A stretch of 64,000 bases of DNA from Xanthobacter oligotrophicus. GTDB taxonomy: Bacteria > Pseudomonadota > Alphaproteobacteria > Rhizobiales > Xanthobacteraceae. The notes below the pieces were generated by a model. That model was not told where the DNA came from and ran no database searches. It worked only from the letters and a program-made list of their open reading frames with translations. This document shows, piece after piece, positions 27,032 through 36,269 of this stretch. Position 1 is the first letter of the stretch, and each line of letters opens with the position of its first letter. The position numbers were made by a program, and so were the translations under genes. The stretch is from assembly GCF_008364685.1 (NCBI RefSeq), contig NZ_VTTL01000002.1:372001-436000 (forward strand), in the 5' to 3' direction.

Positions 27032-30000
27032 ATGGTCGCGACCGCCGAGGGGGGAATGGGCTCGGTCAACTTCGGCTTTCTCGACGCGCATGACGCCAAG
27101 CTGTCGGCCCTGGGGGCACTCGCGGAGCGCTATTTCCGCGAGGACCCCTCCACGTCGATCGTGAAGCTGCGCCAGTTCGCCGAGTTGACGGCCAAGATCA
27201 TCGCCGCCCGCCATGCCTCCTATCGCGGCGAACGCGAGACGTTCGATGAGACGCTGAGGCGCCTATCCTACGATCGCGTCATCCCCAAAGAGGTTGCCGA
27301 TGTGTTTCACGCCTTGCGCAAGGTCGGCAACGCCGCCGTGCACGAGGCCAAAGGTGGACATGCGGACGCGTTGACAGCGTTGAAGCTCGCCCGGTCGCTC
27401 GGCGTCTGGTTCCACCGCACCTACGCGCGGCTGCCCAATTTCAATCCCGGCCCCTTTCTGCCACCGCCAGAACCGATAGATGCCTCGGCGCCTCTACGTG
27501 ACGAGATCGAGGCGCTACGCCGCAGGGTGGCGGAAAGCGAGGATGTTGCCGCAGCCGCGCGTCGTGAGGCCGAAGAGCATGCCCGCGCCCGCGAGACGCT
27601 GGATGAGCGGCTGAGGCGGGAAGCCGAGGAGAGGACGGCCTGGGAGCAGCTCGCCCAGGAGACGGAGGCACAGAAGACTGCGATCGCCGCAAAGCTGGCG
27701 AGCCTCCAGTCGCAAGCCGAGGCCGCCCCGCGGCAAGAGGCAATGGAGCTTGTGGAGCGCGGCGAAGAGGCCGCCGCCCGGCTTGAACTGGACGAGGCAG
27801 AGACCCGCGCCCTTATTGACCAGCAGCTTCGGGACAGGGGCTGGGAGGCCGATACGAAGGCCTTGCGCCACAGCGCTGGCGTTCGTCCGGCAAATGGACG
27901 CAACATGGCCATCGCCGAATGGCCGACCGCAAACGGGCGGGCGGACTACGCCTTGTTCGTCGGCACCACCCTCATCGGGGTGGTGGAAGCCAAGCGCCAG
28001 CGCAAGAGTGTCTCGGGCGCCATCGACCAATCGGAGCGCTATTCCATAGGCATCCGCAACGGCGACGACTTCGCATATGCGGGTGGACCATGGGGTGAGC
28101 ACCGCGTCCCCTTCGTCTTCGCGGCGAACGGCCGCTCCTACCTGAAGCAGATCGAGACCGAGAGCGGCATCTGGTTTCGCGACACGCGCCGAGGGGCGAA
28201 CCACCGCCGAGCCTTGGTGGACTGGCCCACGCCCCAGGGCCTCACCGGCCAACTGGAGGTGGATAAGGACGCGGCCGATGCGGCGCTCAAGGCACAGCCC
28301 TTCGTCTTCGGCTTCCCGCTCCGCCCCTATCAGGAAAGCGCCATCCGGGCGGTGGAGGAGGCGCTGGCGAACGAGCGTCGCTCCATGCTGGTGGCCATGG
28401 CGACGGGGACCGGCAAAACCAAGCTCGCCATTGCGCTGCTCTATCGGCTGCTGTCTGCCAAGCGCTTCCGCCGCATCTGCTTTGTTGTGGATCGCTCCGC
28501 GCTCGGGCACCAGACCGAGGGCGAGTTCTCAACCACCAAGGTCGTGTCGGGCAAGACATTCGCGGAAATCTTCGGGCTGAAGGGCCTCGACGACGTGACA
28601 CCCGATCTGGAAACGAAGGTGCACATCTGCACCATCCAGGGGCTGGTGAAGCGGGTGCTCTATGCGGCGGACGGGTCCGAGGCGCCGCCCATCGACCAGT
28701 ATGACCTCATGGTCATCGACGAATGTCACCGCGGCTACCTGCTCGATCGTGAGCTGTCCGACCCTGAACTCGGCTTCCGGGATGAAACCGACTACATCTC
28801 CAAATATCGGCGGGTGCTGGAATATTTCGACGCGGTGAAGATCGGCCTTACCGCCACGCCCGCCCTGCACACCACGGATATCTTCGGCGAGCCGATCTTC
28901 CGCTATTCCTATCGCGAGGCGGTCGTCGATGGCTTCCTCATCGACCATGAACCCCCGGTGCGCATCGAGACCGCCCTGGCGCGGGACGGCATTGTCTTCG
29001 CGCGGGATGAGCAACTCGACCTTCTGAACACTCGGACCGGCGAGGTCGACACCGCCACCCTCCCGGACGAAATCCGGTTCGAGGTGGAGCAGTTCAACAA
29101 GCAGGTCATCACGCCGGAGTTCAACCGGGTGGTCGCCGAGGAGCTGGCTCGCCACATCGATCCCGCCTTAGAAGGCAAGACCCTGATCTTCGCCGCAACC
29201 GACGCCCATGCGGATATGGTGGTGAACGCCATCAAGACCGCCTTTGCGAAGGCCTATGGCGAGATCGACGATGTGACCGTGAAGAAGATCACCGGCAGCG
29301 TGGACAAGGTGCAGAACCTCATCCGCTCGTTCCGCAACGACGCCAATCCGAAGATCGCCGTCACGGTGGACCTGCTCACCACCGGCATCGACGTACCCAA
29401 GATCGTGAACCTCGTGTTCCTGCGCCGGGTGAACAGCCGCATTCTCTATGAACAGATGATCGGCCGGGCCACGCGCCGCTGCGACGAGATTAGCAAGGAG
29501 GTGTTCCGCATCTTCGACGCGGTGGACCTCTATCCCCACCTCCAGAACCTCACGGACATGAAGCCCGTGGTGGTCAATCCGTCCATCAGCTTCGCCCAGC
29601 TCGTCGCGGAGATGCTCGGCGCCACCGACGACGCGCAGCGCGAAACGATCCGGGAGCAGTTCGCCGTCAAGCTGCGTCGTCGGCTGAGAAAGATGCCCGA
29701 GGAAGCACGGCAGCGCTTCGAGGCGGTGGCCGGCGAGACGCCGCAGCAGATGCTTGATCGCGTCGTGAACGGGGATGCACCCGCCCTCGCGGCATGGCTC
29801 AAGGATCGTTCGGCCATCGGCCCCATCCTGGATTGGCAGGCGGACGGTGCCACCCCATCGCTCATTCCCATCTCGACCCACGCCGATGAGGTCGTCGCCG
29901 TCACCCGCGGCTATGGCACCGCCGCTCGACCCGAGGACTTCCTCGACAGCTTCACCGCCTTCGTCCGCGACAATATGAACACCATTGCTGCGCTGAAGCT

Positions 30001-30433
30001 GGTGGTGCAGCGCCCCCGAGACCTCACACGCGCCGACCTCAAGGAATTGCGCCTCGCCCTCGACCGCAAGGGCTATTCGGAAGCGAACCTGCGCCGCGCC
30101 TGGGCCGATGCGAAGAATGAGGAGATCGCCGCCTCCATCATCGGCTTCGTGCGACAGGCGGCCATCGGCGACCCGCTGGTGCCCTACACCACGCGCGTGA
30201 AAGCTGCGATGCGCACCATCCTGGCGAGTCGCGCCTGGACGGAGCCGCAGAAGACGTGGTTGAAGCGCATCGGCGAGCAGATCGAGAAGGAGGTCGTGGT
30301 GGATCGCGAGGCCATCGACACCGGCCAATTCTCGTCCCATGGCGGCTTCAGTCGCTTGAACAAGGTGTTTGGCGGGGAGCTTGAGAGCATCCTCGCGGGG
30401 ATCAACGAAGAGATGTGGAAGAAGAGCGCCTGA
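27032..30433 (+). CDS. hsdR: type I restriction enzyme R subunit (HsdR)
   Basis: 1133 residues. Residues 1-130 resemble DUF4145 (nucleic-acid or restriction-associated). Residues 150-265 form a charged coiled coil. The nuclease core has D305 and E319-A-K321 (PD-(D/E)xK). The SF2 translocase has Walker A ATGTGKT (457-463), DECH (563-566), GLTATP (605-610) and GRATR (811-815). It cuts unmodified DNA after ATP-driven translocation with HsdM and HsdS. ATG 27032 is used; an alternative at 27056 has a ribosome site too close. It is coupled to hsdM by TGATG. Confidence 0.95.
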   Translation: MVATAEGGMGSVNFGFLDAHDAKLSALGALAERYFREDPSTSIVKLRQFAELTAKIIAARHASYRGERETFDETLRRLSYDRVIPKEVADVFHALRKVGNAAVHEAKGGHADALTALKLARSLGVWFHRTYARLPNFNPGPFLPPPEPIDASAPLRDEIEALRRRVAESEDVAAAARREAEEHARARETLDERLRREAEERTAWEQLAQETEAQKTAIAAKLASLQSQAEAAPRQEAMELVERGEEAAARLELDEAETRALIDQQLRDRGWEADTKALRHSAGVRPANGRNMAIAEWPTANGRADYALFVGTTLIGVVEAKRQRKSVSGAIDQSERYSIGIRNGDDFAYAGGPWGEHRVPFVFAANGRSYLKQIETESGIWFRDTRRGANHRRALVDWPTPQGLTGQLEVDKDAADAALKAQPFVFGFPLRPYQESAIRAVEEALANERRSMLVAMATGTGKTKLAIALLYRLLSAKRFRRICFVVDRSALGHQTEGEFSTTKVVSGKTFAEIFGLKGLDDVTPDLETKVHICTIQGLVKRVLYAADGSEAPPIDQYDLMVIDECHRGYLLDRELSDPELGFRDETDYISKYRRVLEYFDAVKIGLTATPALHTTDIFGEPIFRYSYREAVVDGFLIDHEPPVRIETALARDGIVFARDEQLDLLNTRTGEVDTATLPDEIRFEVEQFNKQVITPEFNRVVAEELARHIDPALEGKTLIFAATDAHADMVVNAIKTAFAKAYGEIDDVTVKKITGSVDKVQNLIRSFRNDANPKIAVTVDLLTTGIDVPKIVNLVFLRRVNSRILYEQMIGRATRRCDEISKEVFRIFDAVDLYPHLQNLTDMKPVVVNPSISFAQLVAEMLGATDDAQRETIREQFAVKLRRRLRKMPEEARQRFEAVAGETPQQMLDRVVNGDAPALAAWLKDRSAIGPILDWQADGATPSLIPISTHADEVVAVTRGYGTAARPEDFLDSFTAFVRDNMNTIAALKLVVQRPRDLTRADLKELRLALDRKGYSEANLRRAWADAKNEEIAASIIGFVRQAAIGDPLVPYTTRVKAAMRTILASRAWTEPQKTWLKRIGEQIEKEVVVDREAIDTGQFSSHGGFSRLNKVFGGELESILAGINEEMWKKSA

Positions 30434-31902
30434 TGACCACCGCCTCGACCCCCACTGCCAATATCGTGGCCAAGCTCTGGGGCCTATGCCATGTGCTCCG
30501 CGACGATGGCGTCACCTACAACGAGTATGTGACCGAGCTGACCTTCCTTCTGTTCCTCAAGATGCTGGAGGAGACCGGCCACGAGGAACGGTTGCCGGAC
30601 GGCTGGCGCTGGAGCCTCCTCGCGAAGAAGGAGGGCATGGAGCAGCTCGACTATTACAAGTCCATGCTGCTCGCCCTCGGCAAGGCGCCGGACAAGCTGG
30701 TCGGCGCCATCTTCACCGATGCGCAGACCAAGCTGCGCAAACCCACGAACCTCAAGGCGCTCACCTCCAGCATCGACCTGCTGGACTGGTTCTCGGCCCG
30801 CGAGGAGGGGCTCGGCACCCTCTATGAGGGCCTGCTGGAGAAGAACGCCGCCGACAAGAAATCCGGCGCCGGGCAATATTTCACGCCCCGCCCCCTCATC
30901 GATTGCATCGTGCGGCTGATGAAGCCGCAGCCGGGCGAGATCGTGGAGGACCCGGCGGCTGGCACGGCGGGTTTCCTCGTCGCCGCCGACCGCTACATCA
31001 AGGACCGCACCGACGACCTCTTCGAGCTGACGGAGGCGCAAGGCTTCTTCCAGCGCAACAACGCCTTCGTCGGCGCCGAGCTGGTGCCGGACACCCACCG
31101 TCTGTGCCTCATGAACCTGCTTCTGCATGGCATCGAGGGCGGGGTGGAGAGCATGGACACCCTCTCCCCCGATGGCGAGGGGCTTCCGAAGGCGCACCTC
31201 ATCCTCACCAATCCGCCCTTCGGCACCAAGAAGGGCGGTGGGCGGCCCACCCGCACCGACTTTTCCGTGACGGCGGACAGCTCCAACAAGCAGCTCGCCT
31301 TCGTGGAGCACATCGTTCGCGGCCTGCGCCCCGGCGGACGCGCCGCCGTGGTGGTGCCGGACAACGTGCTGTTCGAGGACAACACCGGCCGGCGCCTGCG
31401 CTCATGGCTCATGGACCTGTGCGACCTGCACACCATCTTGCGGCTGCCCACCGGCATCTTCTATGCGCAGGGCGTGAAGACCAACGTGCTGTTCTTCCGG
31501 CGCGGCACGAAGGAAAAGGCCAACACCAAGGCCGTGTGGGTCTATGACATGCGGGCCAACATGCCCGCCTTCGGCAAGACCCGGCCCCTCACCGTCGCCG
31601 ACTTCGCCGCCTTCGAGGCCGCCTATGGGGACGATCCCAATGGCGGGGCGAAGCGCACGGACGAAGGCGAGGAGGGCCGCTGGCGCTGCTTGTCCCGTGC
31701 CGCCATCGCCGAGCGCAATGACAATCTCGACATCTCCTGGCTGCGCGACACCGAGGCGGAGGCCGAGGAAGCCCTGACCGAGCCGGAAGACATCGCCGCC
31801 GCCCTCATCGGCCATCTGAAGGCGGCGCTGGAGGAGATCGAGGCGCTATCGGAAGAGCTGGAACCGGAGGATGAGGCCGCGGTGCCGGAGGCGGCGGAAT
31901 GA
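30433..31902 (+). CDS. hsdM: type I restriction-modification DNA methyltransferase (HsdM)
   Basis: 489 residues. The N-terminal helical domain contains YNEYVTELTFLLFLKML. The AdoMet pocket is DPAAGTAGFL (about 173-182), and the adenine-methylating NPPF is at 260-263 within ILTNPPFG. It makes N6-methyladenine at the HsdS-specified site and is needed for both modification and cleavage. The start overlaps the hsdR stop, and its stop overlaps hsdS by ATGA, so R, M and S are a single coupled operon. Confidence 0.97.
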   Translation: MTTASTPTANIVAKLWGLCHVLRDDGVTYNEYVTELTFLLFLKMLEETGHEERLPDGWRWSLLAKKEGMEQLDYYKSMLLALGKAPDKLVGAIFTDAQTKLRKPTNLKALTSSIDLLDWFSAREEGLGTLYEGLLEKNAADKKSGAGQYFTPRPLIDCIVRLMKPQPGEIVEDPAAGTAGFLVAADRYIKDRTDDLFELTEAQGFFQRNNAFVGAELVPDTHRLCLMNLLLHGIEGGVESMDTLSPDGEGLPKAHLILTNPPFGTKKGGGRPTRTDFSVTADSSNKQLAFVEHIVRGLRPGGRAAVVVPDNVLFEDNTGRRLRSWLMDLCDLHTILRLPTGIFYAQGVKTNVLFFRRGTKEKANTKAVWVYDMRANMPAFGKTRPLTVADFAAFEAAYGDDPNGGAKRTDEGEEGRWRCLSRAAIAERNDNLDISWLRDTEAEAEEALTEPEDIAAALIGHLKAALEEIEALSEELEPEDEAAVPEAAE

Positions 31903-33152
31903 ACGGGCTGCCGAAGGGGTGGGTGGCCGCGACCGTTGGCGACACCGGTGAATATGTAAACGGAATGGCATTCAAACCAACGGATTGGGATGATGTCGGC
32001 CTTCCTATCATTCGCATCCAGAACCTCACAGATCCCACGCGGACACCAAATCGCACATCTCGCAAAGTTGAAAGGCGCTACATTGTCGAGCGTGGGGATA
32101 TCCTCGTTAGCTGGTCCGCGACATTGGATGCCTTTCTGTGGGATCGAGAACAAGCCGTACTGAATCAACACATCTTCAAAGTGATCCCGGATCAGGATGT
32201 CGTTGATAGGAGCTTTCTATTTCACAGCCTACGGCACGTCATTGCTGAGATGATGGAAGGGGAGCACCTTCACGGCAGTACGATGAAACATATCAATCGG
32301 GGGCCATTCCTGGCTCATCCATTTCCCCTCCCGCCCCTCCCCGAACAGCGGCGGATCGTGGCGAAGATCGACAGCCTGACGGCCAAGTCCAGACGCGCCC
32401 GCGATCACCTCGACCACATCCCCCGCCTCGTCGAGAAGTACAAGCAGGCCATCCTCGCCGCCGCCTTCCGGGGGGATTTGACGCGGGAGTGGCGAATGCA
32501 GCGCGGTGCCGCGACATTCTGGGAGGCGACAAGCCCCGCCGACCATTTCGTCTGGTCAAGCGGAAAGAACCTTCCCACGAAGAAGCAGGTTGAAGGATCT
32601 GTGCCGGTTATCGGTGGCAACGGAATAGGCGGTTACCACAACGAACCTTTGATTGATTTTCCTACACTCGTCATCGGCAGAGTGGGGGCTCAATGCGGAA
32701 ATGTGCATCTCACGTCCGGGCCGGCATGGATAACTGATAACGCGATATACGCTAGGTCCATCTCCAAAAGTGTTGATTTGGAGTATGCAGCTATTTTTTT
32801 CCGGAATGCTAATCTCAATCAGCTGGCTGGAGGCAGCGGACAACCTTATATCAATCAATCGACTTTAAATTCCCTATCCTTAAATCTTCCTAATTTTTCT
32901 GAGCAACGCGAGATCGTTCGACGGACGCATCTTATGATTAACTGGATCGATCGCCTCGCCGCCGAGGCTGCCAGCGCCCGCAAGCTCATCGATCGGCTGG
33001 ATCAGGCCTTGCTCGCCAAGGCCTTCCGGGGCGAGCTGGTGCCGCAGGACCCAGCCGACGAGCCGGCAAGCGTGCTGCTGGAGCGCATCCGGACCGAGCG
33101 CGGCACGGCCCCCAAGGCCCGGCGCGGACGGCGGCCGGCGGCGGAGGCGTGA
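31899..33152 (+). CDS. hsdS: type I restriction specificity subunit (HsdS)
   Basis: 417 residues with two target-recognition domains (TRD1 about 1-145, TRD2 about 190-340). Each is followed by a conserved spacer helix (PLPPLPEQRRIVAKIDSL, and the second unit FSEQREIVRRTHLMI). The helices and ends (ILAAAFRGDL, LLAKAFRGEL) repeat each other. It sets which DNA sequence is methylated or cut. The TRD-coding parts are visibly AT-richer than the GC-rich spacer regions, a sign of TRD exchange from other sources. Confidence 0.93.
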   Translation: MNGLPKGWVAATVGDTGEYVNGMAFKPTDWDDVGLPIIRIQNLTDPTRTPNRTSRKVERRYIVERGDILVSWSATLDAFLWDREQAVLNQHIFKVIPDQDVVDRSFLFHSLRHVIAEMMEGEHLHGSTMKHINRGPFLAHPFPLPPLPEQRRIVAKIDSLTAKSRRARDHLDHIPRLVEKYKQAILAAAFRGDLTREWRMQRGAATFWEATSPADHFVWSSGKNLPTKKQVEGSVPVIGGNGIGGYHNEPLIDFPTLVIGRVGAQCGNVHLTSGPAWITDNAIYARSISKSVDLEYAAIFFRNANLNQLAGGSGQPYINQSTLNSLSLNLPNFSEQREIVRRTHLMINWIDRLAAEAASARKLIDRLDQALLAKAFRGELVPQDPADEPASVLLERIRTERGTAPKARRGRRPAAEA

Positions 33153-33153
33153 G

Positions 33154-34086
33154 ATGGCCATTCCCGACTATCAGACCCTCCTGCTGCCCCTGCTGAAGAT
33201 TGCCGCCGAGGGTGAGACACGCATTCCCGATCTGGAAGAGCGCATCTGCAACGACTTCGGCCTGAGCGAGGCGGAGCGGGAGGCCCTGCTCCCCTCCGGC
33301 CGGCAGAAGGTGATCCACAACCGCCTGCACTGGTCGAAATTCTACCTCACCCGCGCCGGCCTCATGGACGTGCCGAGCCGCGGCCGCTTCGTGGCCAGCC
33401 CCGCCGGGCGTGAGCTGCTCGCCCGTAACCCGCCCCGCATCGACATCCCTTTGCTGGAGACCTATCCGGCCTTCCGCGAGTTCTATCGCAACGCCCGGGA
33501 AGGCGCGGGGGAGAACGGGGCCGGTGCCGAGGTGGCGCCGCCGCCCGTCCCCGCCACCGTGACGCCGGAAGAGCAGGTGGAAGCCGCCTATGCCGCCTTG
33601 CAAGCCGCTCTGCGGCAGGACCTCCTCGCCCGCATCCTCCAGAACCCGCCCGCCTTTTTCGAGCGCGTCATCGTCACCCTGCTGGTCGCGATGGGCTATG
33701 GTGGCTCCCACCGCGACGCCGCCCAGCAGCTCGGCCGCAGCGGCGACGGCGGGGTCGATGGCGTCATCAATGAGGACCGCCTCGGCCTTGACCGTGTCTA
33801 TGTCCAGGCCAAGCGCTATGCCCCCGGGAATGCGGTGGGGCGCCCGGAGGTGCAGGGCTTCGTTGGCAGCCTCGTGGGCCTCGGCGCCACCAAGGGCGTG
33901 TTCGTCACCACGTCCGCCTTCAGCACTCAGGCGCGGGATTTCGTGCGCCACCTCACTCAACGCGTCATCCTCATCGACGGCCAGCAGCTCGCCGACCTGA
34001 TGATCGAGCATAATGTCGGCGTCCGCCTCACCCGCGCCGTCGAGTTCAAGCGCCTGGACGAGGACTTCTTCGCCGACGAGGAGTGA
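33154..34086 (+). CDS. mrr: Mrr-family restriction endonuclease
   Basis: 310 residues. The N-terminal winged-helix Mrr_N domain (about 1-95: QTLLLPLLKIAAEGE, HNRLHWSKFYLTRAGL) is followed by a linker. The catalytic Mrr_cat domain has GRSGDGGVDGVINEDRLGL and VYVQAKRY, the D-(x)n-QAK nuclease site. Mrr-type enzymes cut methylated or modified DNA and are the opposite strategy to HsdR, which cuts unmodified DNA. It begins one base after hsdS in the same operon and lies about 120 bases from attR. Confidence 0.92.
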   Translation: MAIPDYQTLLLPLLKIAAEGETRIPDLEERICNDFGLSEAEREALLPSGRQKVIHNRLHWSKFYLTRAGLMDVPSRGRFVASPAGRELLARNPPRIDIPLLETYPAFREFYRNAREGAGENGAGAEVAPPPVPATVTPEEQVEAAYAALQAALRQDLLARILQNPPAFFERVIVTLLVAMGYGGSHRDAAQQLGRSGDGGVDGVINEDRLGLDRVYVQAKRYAPGNAVGRPEVQGFVGSLVGLGATKGVFVTTSAFSTQARDFVRHLTQRVILIDGQQLADLMIEHNVGVRLTRAVEFKRLDEDFFADEE

Positions 34087-34203
34087 TTGTCCCGCGTCCG
34101 TCTCTGTCCCGTTGCCCACCCGCCCCAGGACTGGTACACAAGCTTCTTCAGAGATCCGAAATTTCTCTTTTATTCTCAGCGACTACAGCCCAGCCAGTTG
34201 GTT

Positions 34204-34226
34204 TTCAATCCTCTCTCGCAGCACCA
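34204..34226 (+). repeat. attR: second copy of the 23-bp tRNA-Thr repeat
   Basis: Identical to 20879-20901 over 23 bases. Here it is not part of a tRNA: no acceptor, D-arm or anticodon arm precedes it. It marks the distal end of the island. Confidence 0.9.
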
Positions 34227-34350
34227 TTCCGGTCGTTAGCAATCAATACCTTGAGTTGAATGGCCAAGCGTCAGGCTCGACCCGTTCTGCGGGCACTTAA
34301 CGGAACAGACGCGGAACATGAACTGTTCATGTGTGCAAAATCCGTTCAGG

Positions 34351-34623
34351 CGCCTCGCCGCGGGCACGGACAAGGTCCGCAACCGCGACAGCAAGAGGTG
34401 GCTCCCGTGGATTTGTGTCTATGGAGGCCTGCGGATCAGTGAGGCCGAGCACCTGCGCAAAGACGATTTCTTCGAGGTGGACGGCGCCTGGTTCTTCAGG
34501 ATCACCACCACTGGGCGCCGCTCTCTCAAGACGAGGTCCAGCGAACGGGTCATTCCAGTCCACCCCGCCATCGTCGACGAAGGCTTCATGGACTGGCTCA
34601 GGGCGACGCCCGACGGGCAGCTG
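34351..34623 (+). pseudogene. second tyrosine integrase, C-terminal-catalytic fragment
   Basis: The frame encodes RWLPWICVYGGLRISEAEHLR and SERVIPVHPAIVDEGFMDWL. The first contains the catalytic arginine (GGLRISE) and both resemble the island integrase's matching region. The H-x-x-R and Tyr boxes are missing, and the frame continues with non-family sequence. It lies just outside attR, in the same direction. It is probably a leftover of an earlier element at the same tRNA. Confidence 0.7.
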
Positions 34624-34710
34624 TGCAGCTGTTCGGCAGCTCCGCCGTTCGTATATGAGCTGCTGGGTGCGGTCGGAGAGGCCCTCACATGCCCCCCTTG
34701 GAACGCCGTT

Positions 34711-34726
34711 TTGCAACCGGTTGCAA
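34711..34726. promoter_or_regulatory. 16-bp perfect palindrome, candidate regulator site
   Basis: TTGCAACCGGTTGCAA reads the same on both strands. Near-identical dyads are at 36876-36891 and 37857-37870. The sequence resembles the operators of LacI-family regulators (central CCGG with TGCAA arms). No LacI-type gene is in the window. The 34227-34832 stretch otherwise holds only the integrase fragment. Confidence 0.45.
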
Positions 34727-34832
34727 CGCGCGGCCGGGGCGCTTGGCCTTTTCGCATGGGCGCAGGACGGCGGGGAGATGACGCGCGCCCTGGCAAGCCC
34801 GTTGCGCCCCCACGCCCGCTGTGAACACCGCC

Positions 34833-35879
34833 TCAGCGCCAGCCCAGCGCGGGCGCCACATGGGTGAGGATGGCCTCGATGACGTGCGCGTTGTAGTCGA
34901 CGCCCAGCTGGTTCGGCACGGTGAGCAGCAGCGTGTCCGCTTCGGCGATGGCCTCGTCCGCGGCGAGCTGCCGGATGAGCGCGTCCGGCTCGTCGGCGTA
35001 GCTGCGGCCGAAGATGGCGCGGGTCTTCTCGTCGATGAAGCCGATGGAGTCCTCGTCCTTTCCGCCCCGGCCGAAATAGGCGCGATCGCGGTCGTCCACC
35101 AAAGCGAAGATGGAGCGGCTGACCGAGATGCGGGGGGCGCGGGCGTGGCCCGCCTCCGCCCACGCGGCGCGGTAGGCGCGGATCTGCGCCGCCTGCTGGA
35201 CGTGGAAGGGTTCGCCGGTCTCGTCGTTCTTCAGGGTGGAGCTCTGGAGGTTCAGGCCAAGCCTTGCCGCCCACACCGCGGTGGCGTTGGAGCTGGCGCC
35301 CCACCAGATGCGCTCGCGCAGTCCCTCGGAATGCGGCTCCAGCCGCAGCAGGCCCGGCGGGTTGGGGAACATGGGCCGCGGGTTGGGCTTCGCGAAGCCC
35401 TCGCCCTGCAGCACCTGAAGGAAGACCTCGGCGTGGCGGCGGGCCATGTCGGCGTCGGTCTCGCCCTCCGGCGGGGCATAGCCGAAGTGCCGCCACCCCT
35501 CGATGACCTGTTCCGGCGAGCCCCGGCTGATGCCGAGCTGCAGTCGTCCGCCGGCGATGAGGTCGGCCGCGCCGGCATCCTCCGCCATGTAGAGCGGGTT
35601 CTCGTAGCGCATGTCGATGACGGCGGTGCCGATCTCGATCCGCCGCGTGCGCGCGCCCACCGCAGCGAGCAGCGGGAAGGGCGCGGCAAGCTGGCGAGCA
35701 AAGTGATGGACGCGGAAATAGGCGCCGTCGGCGCCCAACTCCTCCGCCGCCACCGCAAGCTCGATGGATTGGAGGAGCGCATCGGCAGCCGAACGCGTCT
35801 GCGACTGGGGCGAGGGCGTCCAGTGTCCGAACGAGAGAAAGCCGATCTTCTTCAAGGCAGATGCTTCTGGGTTGTGCAA
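34833..35879 (-). CDS. LLM-class flavin-dependent oxidoreductase (luciferase-like)
   Basis: 348 residues. It opens with KKIGFLSFGHWTPSP and contains GADGAYFRVHHFARQL, IEIGTAVIDMRYENPLYMAED and LQLGISRGSPEQVIEGW, typical of the bacterial luciferase-like FMN/F420 monooxygenase fold. It would use reduced flavin and oxygen on an organic substrate. The substrate cannot be read from sequence. It is a lone gene downstream of the island's outer edge, transcribed toward it. Confidence 0.85.
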   Translation of the reverse strand: MHNPEASALKKIGFLSFGHWTPSPQSQTRSAADALLQSIELAVAAEELGADGAYFRVHHFARQLAAPFPLLAAVGARTRRIEIGTAVIDMRYENPLYMAEDAGAADLIAGGRLQLGISRGSPEQVIEGWRHFGYAPPEGETDADMARRHAEVFLQVLQGEGFAKPNPRPMFPNPPGLLRLEPHSEGLRERIWWGASSNATAVWAARLGLNLQSSTLKNDETGEPFHVQQAAQIRAYRAAWAEAGHARAPRISVSRSIFALVDDRDRAYFGRGGKDEDSIGFIDEKTRAIFGRSYADEPDALIRQLAADEAIAEADTLLLTVPNQLGVDYNAHVIEAILTHVAPALGWR

Positions 35880-35958
35880 CGACGCGCCAGCCTAGCCCGA
35901 CGCCCCGCCGCACGCACCTGACACGCCGCCGCGGTCGCTCGGCGACCCGCTCACCACC

Positions 35959-36259
35959 ATGGTGGGGTGCCTGGCTGTCGTGGAGGGCGTCATCACGCCG
36001 GCCCTGGCCAACCTCTACGAGAAGGACGAGGCAGTCTGCCGGCGCTGGACGGGAGGCCCGGCCCAGGTGAAGTTCGTCCTGCCCGAGGGCGTCGGCGCGG
36101 AAGCCGTCATCCCCTATTTCAACGACGCAGAGCACGTCACTGACGTCGAGATGGCTCGTCGCCCAAGGCTCCGTGATCGCCGACCTTTACGGGCTCGTCG
36201 GGACGCGAGGACACTGGCCGATGGAGCGGGACGCACGGGAATTCACGATGCACTGCTGA
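35959..36259 (+). pseudogene. unrecognised ORF with internal frameshift
   Basis: A protein-like reading begins MVGCLAVVEGVITPAL and runs to about 36150 (DAEHVTDVE). It then needs a +1 shift at about 36151 to continue as WLVAQGSVIADLYGLVGTRG and end at a TGA (36257-36259). The unshifted frame gives a low-complexity arginine-rich tail instead. I do not recognise the family. A decayed gene is more likely than two unrelated ones. Confidence 0.35.
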
Positions 36260-36269
36260 AAGTGCTCCA

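Larger units (their letters stand above)
20902..34226 (+). mobile_element. integrated genomic island of about 13.3 kb at tRNA-Thr
   Basis: Bounded by the 23-bp repeats (attL in the tRNA, attR at 34204-34226). A tyrosine integrase begins 80 bases inside the tRNA-proximal end. Cargo is a toxin-antitoxin pair, RNase HI, a ParB-like protein, a serine recombinase, an EEP-fold nuclease-like protein, HsdRMS and Mrr. No relaxase, type IV secretion or phage structural genes are visible. It is therefore a non-conjugative integrative island dominated by defence and maintenance genes. Confidence 0.88.
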
